Made by a program: the position numbers and the translations under genes
The notes under the pieces: model-generated
What the model was told of the DNA's origin: nothing
What the model saw: only the letters and a program-made list of their open reading frames with translations
Databases searched by the model: none
In this document: positions 45,801 to 57,800 of the stretch, one piece after another
Layout: each line of letters begins with the position of its first letter
Numbering within the stretch: the stretch's first letter is position 1
Assembly (NCBI RefSeq): GCF_020497125.1
Contig: NC_059075.1
Location: 40,584,003 to 40,648,002, forward strand
DNA: 64,000 bases
Origin: Mauremys mutica
Taxonomy: Eukaryota; Chordata; Testudines; Geoemydidae
Reading direction: 5' to 3'

Positions 45801-48800
45801 AAGGCGTTGGTGAGACCTCATTTGGAGTACTGTGTGCAGTTTTGGTCTCCCATGTTTAAGAAGGATGAATTAAAACTGGAACGGGTACAAAGAAGGGCCA
45901 CTAGAATGATCCGAGGAATGGAAAGCCTGTCGTATGAAAGGAGACTTGAGGAGCTCGGTTTGTTTTCCTTAACCAAAAGGTGGTTGAGAGGAGATATGAT
46001 TGCTCTCTTTAAATATATCAGAGGGATAAATACCAGGGAGGGAGAAGAATTATTTCAGCTCAGTACTAATGTGGACACGAGAACAAATGGATATAAATTG
46101 GCAGTCGGGAAGTTTAGGCTTGAAATTAGACGAAGGTTTCTAACCATCAGGGGAGTGAAATTCTGGAACAGCCTACCAAGGGAAACAGTGGGGGCGAAGG
46201 ACCTCTCTGGCTTTAAGATTAAGCTTGATAAGTTTATGGAGGGAATGGTTTGATAGGAGAGCGTGATTTAGTCAATAGGTCAATAACGTGCGACCACTGG
46301 TAATTAGTACCTAGGGTCAATGTTGGGATATTGAAAGTCTTTTTCCTGAGTGTCTGGCTGGAGAGTCTTGCCCGCATGCTCGGGGTTCAGCTGATCGCCA
46401 TATTTAGGGTCGGGAAGGAATTTTCCTCCAGGGTAGATTGGCGGTGGCCCTGGAGGTTTTTCGCCTTCCTCCGCAGCATGGGGCAGGGGTCGCTTGCTGG
46501 AGGATTATCTGCTATTTGAAGTCTTTAAATCAGGATTTGGGGACTTCAACAGCTGAGTCAAGGGAGAGAATTATTTCAGGAGTGGGTGGGTCAGCTTTTG
46601 TGGCCTGCATCTTGCGGGAGGTCAGACTAGATGATCATAATGGTCCCTTCTGATCTTTAGTTCTATGATTCTATGATACACACACCCAGCCCTCTGCCCT
46701 GACCCCTGCACCCCCACAACCCCAGCCCTGACTTCTGCACCCCCTTACACACCTCCAGCCCCTGTTCTGACTCCTGCACCCCCCCCCACATACCTAGCCT
46801 CCCACACCCCATGCCCTGACTCTTGCACCCCCCCACATCCCCACCCCCACCCTGAGCACCAAACGGGAGCTCCTGCACGCCCCCCCCCCCCCCATTCCCA
46901 CCTGCATCCCCGGTCTGGGATCCCAGCCACCGGCCCCACTCAGCCCACTGCCGGTCTGTGGTTCCAGCTGCCAGCCCCTTAGCAGCTGGGGTCCCGCAGG
47001 CCCTGCTCAGCCTGCTGCCAAACTTGGTGAACGGAACCCCGGGCCAGCAGCGGGCTGAGTGAGCATTTTAATTTAATTTTAAATTAAGCTTCTTAAACAT
47101 TTTGAAAACCTTGTTTACTTTACATACAACAATAGTTTAGTTATATAATATAGACTTATAGAGAGAGACCTAAAAAACGTTGAAATATATTACTGGCACG
47201 CAAAACCTTAAAATAGAGTGAATAAATAAAGACTCGGCACACCACTTCTGAAAGGTTGCCAACCCCTGCTGTAAACTGAGGCTCTGTCAGCTTTGAGTGT
47301 GCAGAGAGACAAGCTCTACCTAGGCATTTATACTGCATTCATTGTGAAGTCTGAGTAGTTGAACTAAGGCTATGTCTACGCTACCGCGGTAAGTCGACTT
47401 ACTGCAGGATCCACACTATGGTGGGTCGATGGGAGATATTCTCCTGTTGACTTACCTTGCTCTTTTCATTTGGGGTAGAGTACTGGGGTTGAGTGGAGAG
47501 TGATCTGCGGTTGATTTGGTGGGTCTTCACTAGATCCACTAAATCTGCCCCGGTGCATTGATCCTCAGAACATTGATCTTGGGGGGTAGTATAGACATAG
47601 GCTGAGAGAGAACATGATCAGTGAAACAATCCAAATGAGGTGCAAAGAATAACACTTAATCCTGTAGCTGCTGATTCTGGTACAAGAAAAAGAGAACTCT
47701 GTGGTGTGAGCACAGGATAGGGAACAATTCTACTACCAGTTCTGGCTCTGACTCATTTTGTAGCCTTGGCCAAGTCATTTTATATATCTTAGTTTCCCTT
47801 TCTGTAGAATACAGATAATCCTCACCTACCTCCAAAGGGATTGTGATGAGTGACAAATGTTTGGAAAGTGCTCTGAAGGTGGAAAGTGCGTTGATGATGG
47901 GAAGTGTTAGATAAGTGCTACACATTATTATCCAGTGCAGCTTGATGAATCTGTCAACACCAGCATGAGGTAGCAATCTGTGAATAGGTGAATACATTCT
48001 TTCTGGCCACATGTAATTTTTCCCTGCTGCCCCTACTCTTTTAAGAATGAGGGGTTTTCCTTCTGACCTATGATGTATGATAAAGGCTCTAGCTTCTGTT
48101 TGATTTGTCATATATTCATGCCAGTTTAACAATTTGATTTTGCTCCTGCAAGTTCACTAAGGGAATCGTTCTCTGGGAGCATTCCTATCACTAGAGTCCC
48201 TGAGACACTGATACACTACAGCATAGCCCCACTCCTTCCTGACTTACACGCGTAGCAGGAAAGACTCCCGTGCTCCTATTTTAACGTAGTTGAATATAAA
48301 TCAGATAAACTTCATCTGTCTGTATTTGAAGGGATGTCAAATTTTTGCCATGTTCAGTTGCCTGACTTCTGCTTCTCTCCTACCAGGTGGTCAGCTCTGA
48401 CCTAAGCATTTCTTCAGTCAGCGATCAAGATGCCTACAGAGCAGGACTGCGGCCAGTTAGCCAGTGGAAAGCCTATGGCCTGGATGGTTACCCAGGTAAG
48501 TGCATCTGACTTCAAGCAAGACAAAACATGGCTTTGCCACCTCTGATTTAGTTGTCTCCCTCTCTTGTTCTCCCCACCCTGTACTCTGTGGCATTACAGT
48601 GCCCTGGCTGAGGAATTGATATAGGTTTGTCTGTGCATGATATAAGTTGTAGCCCAAGTGCAGGAGGAAGAGGAACTGATTTAGAGCTTTGAAGGTTGGT
48701 ATGCATGAAGAGGGAAACAGAAGAATAAACTGAGTTTTTTGAGCTGTATCAACTCCACCTTCCATCTTGAGAATGGAAATCCATTGGCGCACCCTGTGAC

Positions 48801-51800
48801 GACGATCTTACATTTCCATAGTACCTTTCATCTCAAATTTCAAATGCTACAGGAATAATTTCACCCATCACTGAAATGCAGTCACCGCTGGGATGAAATG
48901 GCGCTAATGTTCAACCATGCACAGCAACAGTCCACAACAGTTGAGCAGAGTAAGAGAAAGTGAATCCCATATCCAGTTGAAGCTGTCGGGAATTTAGGGA
49001 GACAGGAAATGAAATTCAAAAGTTCGCGGGGCTTTTCCTGTCTACCTGGCCAGTGCATCCAACTCCAGATTGCTGTCCAGAGCGGTCACAATGGTGCACT
49101 GTGGGATAGCTCCCGGAGGCCAATACCGTCGAATTGCGGCCACACTAACCCTATTCCGAAATGGCAATACCGATTTGAGCGCTACTCCCCCCGTCGGGGA
49201 GGAGTACAGAAATCGGTTTAAAGAGCCCCTTATATTGATATAAAGGGCTTCGTTGTGTGGACGGGTGCAGGGTTAATTCGGTTTAACGCTGCTAAATTCG
49301 GTTTAAACGCGTAGTGTAGACCAGGCCTAAGAGACTGCAGATCCCAGTAACAAAAGGTTTCTTCTGGTATTTCTGTTGAGTGTATGTCACCTGTGACATG
49401 CTCTATAAGCCACCCTTTGAATGTAACTACAGTTGCTGTTCTTGAAAACTAGAATTCCAGGCTTACTGACTTCTCTGCCCTGGAGCCAGCCTGCCATTTT
49501 TGAAATTGAGATTGCCCCAGGAACTATCTGGCTTAGGTAACCTACTGGAAATTTAATGTTTGTAGGCGAGACCCCTTCACCTCTCTATCCTGTTAACTTT
49601 GGTTCAATTTACCAACCACACATTCAGTCACTGTCTGCACATGTGCCTGCTGTCATGGCCGCCCCATAGCACCCCCGTCTGTCTGCTGTTGCACTGCAGT
49701 GCTCCCTGTCTGTTTTCCTCCCCAAAGTGAGTCTCCTTTGCTCTCCACACACCAGTTAGTTCTGGAGAAGTGTTTGAACCCTCCAGCCATGTCACAAAAC
49801 ACAAAGTCCAAACTGAAAAGTCCAGACAAACAAAAGGTTCTTCCATCATTTGGGGTGTCTCTTCAACATGCTTCTGGGCCTTATTCCCAGCCACTCTCTG
49901 GGCTACCTTTTAGAGTCTCATTCTCTGCTCTTTGCTATGGGAATGGCCCCAGGCTGCTTCCCTTGGAGTACCATTTCCTGTGCAAGCTGGCTCAGAACCT
50001 TCTGTAGGAACTTACTGCCTGTGGTTCCAACTGCCAGACTGAGTTCTCTCTGCCCTCTTATAAAGCCCAGGTGTCTGTTAAGCTAATTAACTGCCACCCA
50101 GTCATCTACGTAATGAACTACTCACAGGTGGATCTGGGTTGGCTCATTCTCCTTGCCTCTTGTGGGTACTGGGATGGGCGGGCTTAGAACCACCCAGAAA
50201 AGTCTGCCATGTCAGCTGTGGGGGAGGAACCACCGAACCCAGGTCACAGATGAATTATGGGGACAACAAATGACAAAACAGGAACAGGAGGATCAAAGGT
50301 GTAAAATCAAAAGGGGACGCTGAACAGGGACCCCCAACAGCGACCATTGTTCCTCAAAGGTGTCTAAGGAGTTAGTGGACACTGCCCATAAGAATTCTGC
50401 TCAGAGGTGCGATTTAACAAGGGACTGGAAATAGGCCTCACAGTTGCAGAGCATGCTCCTTCCCTCCCCATACCAAGCTTCCTCCTCCTAGTTTGATGGA
50501 TTGCCATCTTAGCCAGCACCATAAGGATGTTGATGAGGAGGTCTTGTGACTTTGTAGGGCTATGGATGGGGTGCGAGGAGATGTGGGGAAAAGCGCAGCC
50601 AGAACCTCAGTAAGAGGTTTTGGAGGAGCCAGAAGAGGAGCTGCAACTTGACACAGTCTATGTAGATGTGCACCAGGCTCCCATTTCAGAAGGGACAGGC
50701 ATCGGCAGATTCCGTGAACTGCACCAAATACATGCGTAGGTTCACGGCTCCGTGGAGTTACCACTAACTAAAGTCACCGGCAGGCCATGAAACCAGAGTG
50801 AAAAACAGACTAGCCCTTCAGGTTCTCTGCCCTCTGCAGGTGGCAACAGGTCCTGCTCATTCTCTAGCCATGCCTGTCACAGGTAGACTAGTCCTGACTC
50901 CCCTGAAAGGGCCAGCCCCCAGGACATGTGGGTTCTATTCCAAGCTTTGCTGTGTGACCTAGGATAATCCCCATCTAGTGCAGTGTAATTCATGTATTTT
51001 GTAGAGTGCTTTGAGAACACCAGGTATAAATCTATCAAAGGGCAAAGCAGTATTATTATTATTCTGTTCCATACAGATGCCAACAGAGTAAATGTAATAC
51101 TTCTGGTGAGGGAATGTCTTGTAACCAAAGCTGTCAGAAGGCAGCCCCATGATCTGGAGGGTGTGGGGGATTGAGTGGAATGAGCAATGGTATACTAATA
51201 ACTTGAGAGCATCTTTTCTAAGATAGGCCTTTCAACAGTAAATTAACTATAAGATTTGCTGGCAGGAGGTTTTTTCTGTTTGTTACCTCTTTCATAAAGC
51301 TTCAGCGTAAGTTTGTATCCCACTGAGACTTTCAGCCTTGCAGCTTGTGTTCATCTGTTTCTGATTTTGTCTCTGTTTAACCTTACATATCTTCAGAGTT
51401 CAAAAGAATCCAGCTGAACAAATCCTGGAAACTTCTTTTGCTTTCTTTTTCCCTCTATACATCCTCTTTTTTTTTTTTTAATGTGAATTTAAAAAAAGTG
51501 TTGGTGTTGGTGAAATTTACCATACTGATAGCCCTGGAGAGAGAGAGAGAGAGATCCACATGACAGATATAACATGGACTAGTGGAAGGGAAAGCATCCC
51601 CTGTGCACCTTGCACCCACCAGTTTGCCTCAACCCTGACCTGGCAGGGACCCCTTCTCTGGTTTCAGGGATGAATTATGAAGGAACATTCCAAGAACTAA
51701 ATCTTAATCAGCCCAGAGAAAAGGAGGATGTGAGGAATATTTACCTGCCCACACTAGCCACCTGTAGTTAGTGGTTAGACTGGAACACTGTTTCTTCTCC

Positions 51801-54800
51801 TGTCATCACTTTTTCCTCACACCAAAGCTAATCACTGTCTCCACTGCTAGCCCTTTCTCCCAGAAGCCTTATTGCCTACAATCCTTTACTTTGGGCAGAA
51901 TAAACCCACTGGGTATGGGATAATTTTGTCTCTCTGGTACTTTGGTAACAGACTTCACCTGCCCATGCATAGAGTCAGTGCTGGAGCACATAAGAGAGTT
52001 TCTCAGTGTCCCTCCAATGCTAAGGGTTTAGAAAAATGGATGGACACCTAACCATATTCTTTCTTTTTTCTTTTCGACTGCATGGCCAGGGTTTATTTTC
52101 ATCTCAAACCCCTTTCTTCCGGGCTGCCAGCGGCACTGGGTGAAGCAGTGTCTCAAGTTGTACCCCCAAAAACCCAATGTGTGCAATCTGGACATGCACA
52201 TGGCTGCTGAGGAGACCATTGATCTGTGGGGGCAGAGCCAGGAGCACCTGAGGTGAGTCCTGACTGTCAGAATAACCTCAGATTATCAAATAAAACCAGA
52301 AGGATTTGGCACCTAGCTAGTGGAATTTTCCCACAGGTCAGATTGGCAGAGACTGTGAGGGGGTTTTGCCTTCCTTTGCAGCATGGGGCATGAGTCATTT
52401 GCAGGTTTAAACTAGAGTAAATAGCGGATTCTATGTAACGTGAAGTCTTAAAATTGTGATTTGAGGACTTCAGCCAGAGGATAAAAGTCTATTACAGGAG
52501 TGGGTGGGGAAGGTTCTGTGGCCTGCAATGTGCAGGAGGTCAGATTAAATGATCATGATTGTCCCTTCTGGCCTTGAAGTCTGAGTCTAGTTACAGTATA
52601 TTTACAGGGGATGGAACTGGCAGAATATTGTGCAGGAAGAAGGGTTTCACACAGTATTATGGACTTAAACATCTTGAATTCAAGTTTGGTCTTTTCACTG
52701 TTTGGTGTGCACCTTTGCTAAGCCTCCTTCTTCCAGCCGAGGGAGCAGGACCCTCCAGTTGCTATGAATCCATTAGACGGTGACAAGAGCATAAGTAGGA
52801 TAACCATTGCCTCTTTGCATTCTCACCCTAGAGATCAGGGACTGTACCATAGTGAGCCCAGGCAGCAGGAATTGTAAGGTCTTTCTAAGCCTTAGATTGG
52901 AGCCAGTGCTCTAGAGGTGAAAAGCCTCTTTCCAAACTCTCTGAGCCTGCCAGGCAGCCCGCCTCACACTTCCAACCTGGCAATGGGTGTCCTGTAGGTG
53001 AAAGGCTCCACAGCCCATTCCCAGAACCGCTTGAGCCAGCCAGTCTTGTCTCATCTTCTAATCTTGTTTTGATTCCAAAGGCTCTGTAACCATAAGACAC
53101 TTCCTGTAACCAGTTTCCTTTTGCGTTCCTCCTTGCCCGCAAACCTGCCCATTCCCTCTCCCTTCCAGAAGATGCACTTAACATTTTATCAAGGGAGCAA
53201 AAATGCCCTGCTGTACTGAAGAGGTGGAGAGCCACTGTAGCCCCATTATAAAAGCAAAATGCTTTCCCCTCATTCCTTCAAAACTGCCTTGGGAAATTGC
53301 TTTCTCTCTTCTCCTGGGGCTCTGTAGGGGGAAGGCACTGCAGTCTAGAACAGGAGTTGGCAACCTTTCAGAAGTGGTGTGCCGAGTCTTCATTTATTCA
53401 CTCTAATGTAAGGTTTTGCGTGCCAGTAATACATTTTAACATTTTCAGAAGGTCTCTTTCTATAAGTCTATAATATATAACTAAACTATTGTTGTATGTA
53501 AAGTAAATAAGGTTTTTAAAATGTTTAAGAAGCTTCATTTAAAATTAAATTAAAATGCAGAGCCCCTCGGACCAGTGGCCAGGACCCGGGCAGTGTGAGT
53601 GTCACTGAAAATCAGCTCGCATGCTGCCTTCGGCATGTGTGCCATAGGTTGCCTACCCCTGGTCTAGAACTTTTCTATTATAATGCAATTTCCATTTTGC
53701 CCTGAGAGGTGAGCCTTCTTAAGGCACATTTGCAGAGTGCTGTAAACGGAAACTTGTCTTGCTGCTACCTGTGCTGTTGCTGATCTGAGGGTAAGTGAAG
53801 TATTCCAGGCTTTTTGTTTCTGAAGTCTTGGCTTTTACATTTCTGCGTTCAATCTAGTATGAACGTTACTTATTAAAATCTGGTCAGTAGTGCTCCCCAA
53901 CCCATCAGGTGAGAGAACTGGGGTGCCACTATGACTTGGCAGGACTTTCCTAGGAGCATCCTCTGCATGCACAGAGAGCAGTCACATGGAGGTTAATTTT
54001 AGCTGGTGCTGATTCAGCTGAAATCAGCGCTGTATGAGTGTGATGGCTGGGAGAAACTTTAGCACTTTTAGTAAGCACTCACTTGAGAGAACGAGCAAGC
54101 AAACTGATGTGTGGGCACTTTCACTAGGGGAGAGTGAGTGACCCAGCCAGCTCATCTGTCATCTTGTGGCAAGGGCTTTTTGGGGTGCAGAGAGAGTTGC
54201 TGGAGCTCCATGCTCCAGAGGAATGTTGGAGTTCCCACTCCCTGAAGGCACCTGTCAAGCACTCATCACTGGTAGAGGGGAAGTTGGGTTTCCTCCTAAA
54301 TATTGGGAACTGCTAGCAGTTCCAGAGGGCTTAGTGCGTTCCTCTGCCATCTTGCTGAGGGAGAAAAGGTGTTATAGTGGCAATTGCTACCAGGGGATTG
54401 AGGAGGAAGCTGATACCAACAGGAAGACTTGGGCTTTGGAGCATAATACATTATATAAGAGTAAATAAACCAAAAACTTTGAAACTCCATTGCCTCCCCA
54501 GAAGAGCCATCAAAAGACTTTTAGCACATGCAACAGTGAGGCTTTTAAAATATGAGTGAATTTAGTGCTATTGAAAGAGAAGAATTAGAGCCCTGTTTAT
54601 TCCAAGCAGGTTCTGTTCATGCCTCCTTGCATATCTTTGCCAGTGCATCTCATTCCTGACCCACAGCCCTCTCCTTTTCCAGTCCTGAGCTCCTCCCACT
54701 CCCAGAGCTCTGCTCTGATGCATCTCATGCATGCTCTGCAGTTCCCTCTGCTATTAATTAACTGGGCACCCTGCATAGTTCTGCTAATGCATTTCAGTTT

Positions 54801-57800
54801 TAACCTGTAGGCTCCCTGCTATTTCAATTTTGTTCCCCTTCCACACACACAGCTCTGCTCTACTGATACCCCTCAATACCTGCAGCGCCCCTGGCTATTC
54901 CAGTCCTAGGAATTTATCATTTCCAAGAATATGAAACATCACCTTCCTTCCCACAGCAACCACTTGTGAAATTACACATAAAGTGTTAAGGCCACAGGAC
55001 AAATAAGCTGTTGAACATGTAAGAAGTGGAGATCCTGGTGTCACAGAAACACCTCTAGCATTGTAACAAAAAAACAGGTGAAGAGAAACATTGAAAATGG
55101 AGGTACTAGTAGAATTCTTTTTTAATTGCACACGTTAAGTTCTCCTTGAAGTGTGTGGGAATCATAGGTTCTCCATCCTTTAATTGCAGTGCCATGTGCC
55201 TCCAGGCACCATGGGTTACTCAGTCCAACAGATATTTGAAAGTTACTGTATTGCTACATTAAAGTAACTGCAGTTCCCTGTATTGTACCTTGAAGAAGGA
55301 AACTGGAATGGGAGCTGTGGAAGTTGGCCTTTAAAGGCCTGTCCATGGTGTAGGCTAGAAGCTGTGCTACTATCTACAGACCTGTCATTTAGAGGGCAAA
55401 AAAAGTGGAAAGGCAACAGCCAAACATTGAAGTTTGGGTCAGACTTGGCAGTGGCAGCAGAAACCGCATGCTTCTTGTTTGCTGAGAGAGAAGGTGTGTA
55501 ATTGGGTTAACAAGCCTTATAGCTGAAAGCCAGCCTCCCTGGCACTATTATTTATCAAAATCATAGAATCATAGAATATCAGGGTTGGAAGGGACCTCAG
55601 GAGGTCATCTAGTCCAACCCCCTGCTCAAAGCAGGACCAATTCCCAACTAAATCATCACAGCCAGGGCTTTGTCAAGCCTGACCTTAAAAACCTCTAAGG
55701 AAGGAGATTCCACCACCTCTCTAGGTAACCCATTCCAATGTTTCACCACTCTCTGAGTGAAAAAGTTTTTCCTAATATCCATCCTAAACCTCCCCCACTG
55801 CAACTTGAGACCATTACTCCTTGTTCTGTCATCGGGTACCACTGAGAACAGTCTAGATCCATCCTCTTTGGAATCCCCGTTCAGATAGTTGAAAGCAGCT
55901 ATCAAATCCCCCCTCATTCTTCTCTTCTGCAGACTAAACAATTCCAGTTCCCTCAGCCTCTCCTCATAAGCCATGTGCTCCAGCCCCCTAATCATTTTTG
56001 TTGCCTTCCACTGGACTCTTTCCAATTTTTCCACATCCTTCTTGTAGAGTGGGGCCCAAAACTGGATACAGTACTCCAGATGAGGCCTCACCAATGTCGA
56101 ATAGAGGGGAATGATCACATCCCTTGATCTGCTGGCAATGCCCCTACTTATACAGCCCAAAAAGCCATTAGCCTTCTTGGCAACAAGGGCACACTGTTGA
56201 CTCATATCCAGCTTCTCGTCCACTGTAACCCCTAGGTCCTTTTCTGCAGAACTGCTGCCTGGCCATTCGGTCCCTACTCTGTAACAGTGCATGGGATTCT
56301 TCCGTCCTAAGTGCAGGACTCTGCACTTGTCCTTGTTGAATGCTCGGATACAGATCCTCTTTCACAGCAGAGCAAACAGTAATAAAATAAAGAAAGAGGG
56401 GCTGCAGATGCTGGGATAAATGATTGGGAGGTGTTTCATCTGCATGCAGCCCGCTCTGTATTTGCCACTGACATGCTGTCATGTGACTGTCTTCCTTAAA
56501 AATACTTTGGGGAACTCTTTTTTTGTCCTGCATGCCAGTCTGGATGGTTGTCAGCAGTATTCTAGAATAATAGATATTACAAGATGGAGCAGACTTGTTA
56601 GTTTATCCATCATATATCCCACAGCCAATGCAGCATTACTTCTTCCATGACGTCTTCTAGTCAGTCTGTCATCAACACTTTTTATAAATGCACCAAGCCA
56701 CAGAGAATCTATCCCTTCTCTTTGGTGACTGTTACACAGCCTGACCCATCTAACTCACTGTCCTCTAGTTCAGCCCAAATATTCCCTTTCTTAATTTCCT
56801 CCCTTTTTTCTAGTTATACCCCATGTGTTGCCCTACATAATTCTTCCTCCTCTTTTTTATTTACACCCTTCAGATATTCATAGGCTGAGATGTTCCTTCC
56901 CCACATTAGCTGTTTAGCCAAGCTCTACATATTTAGTTTTTTCCATACCTTTTAAAGCTACTCCTTCAGTCCACTGATCACCCCTGTTGCTCCCATGATA
57001 ACTCCAGTAGCTCCTATATTGAAAGTGAAGTGATGGCAGTTTGTTCCCGGTCCCTAGATTTTGTACAAATGTCATAAACTGAATTTTCAGAGCAGCTGCG
57101 CCAAGGGAAAGATTTGGGCACTGTAAGTGAAAGATCCACTGTGAGGTGTTTAATGTGCTGTTGTACGGGTGAATGTCTCCCATTTCTACATGCAGCAATG
57201 TCAGAGAATGTCAAGGAAGGAAATAAATGTCCATTCTATTATCTGTTTAAATTTTGTTTTTTAGGAGCAAAGGTTCCAGCAAACGGGAGCCCAGAAGTTT
57301 ACTGGAGAAGCTGCGCTGGGTGACCTTAGGTTACCATTATAACTGGGATACCAAGGTATTTGAGGGGAATCACTCCTTTCTCTCCTTTTTGCTGCATGCT
57401 CTGAATGGAGGATGCAGTTCTGTCAGAAAGGGAGGGGAGAAGGACATCCCAGAATGCAATGGCAGGGAAATCCGTATGGCCCCATAAGGCTCTGTCTCAA
57501 GAAGGGCCTTGAGCCAAAGCTTGATTTCATGGGAGTTTAAATCCTATGCTTGGGTGTTGGGGGTTTAATGGCAGATGTGTGTTGCCATGTGTCATTTCCT
57601 TTGGGAGGTAGTGCAGTGAGGCACATCTGGCCTGCAGGCCTGAGCCTCTGTTCAGAGTATCTCGTCATCACTGAAAGGAGGTGGCCTTTGAAACATTGTA
57701 ACTTGGTAATTGAACATAAGGGTGGGGCATATCTCCTGATCTTGGGTATGTGGCGGTGAGCTATTTCTGATGGCAGGTCTACACTACAGCTTAAGTCGAT

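Larger units (their letters stand above)
44652..47268 (+). mobile_element. hAT element with perfect 8-bp duplication, interrupted by a CR1
   Basis: The ends CAGGGGTCGGCAACC and GGTTGCCAACCCCTG are inverted. CTGTAAAC is duplicated at 44644-44651 and 47269-47276. Both ends match the short MITEs at 5810 and 53351. The core is a C-rich minisatellite (GCCCTGACCCCTGCA units, about 45040-45210 and 46680-46900), split by a CR1 of about 1.46 kb. Without the CR1 the element would be about 1.15 kb. No transposase is left. Confidence 0.88.
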
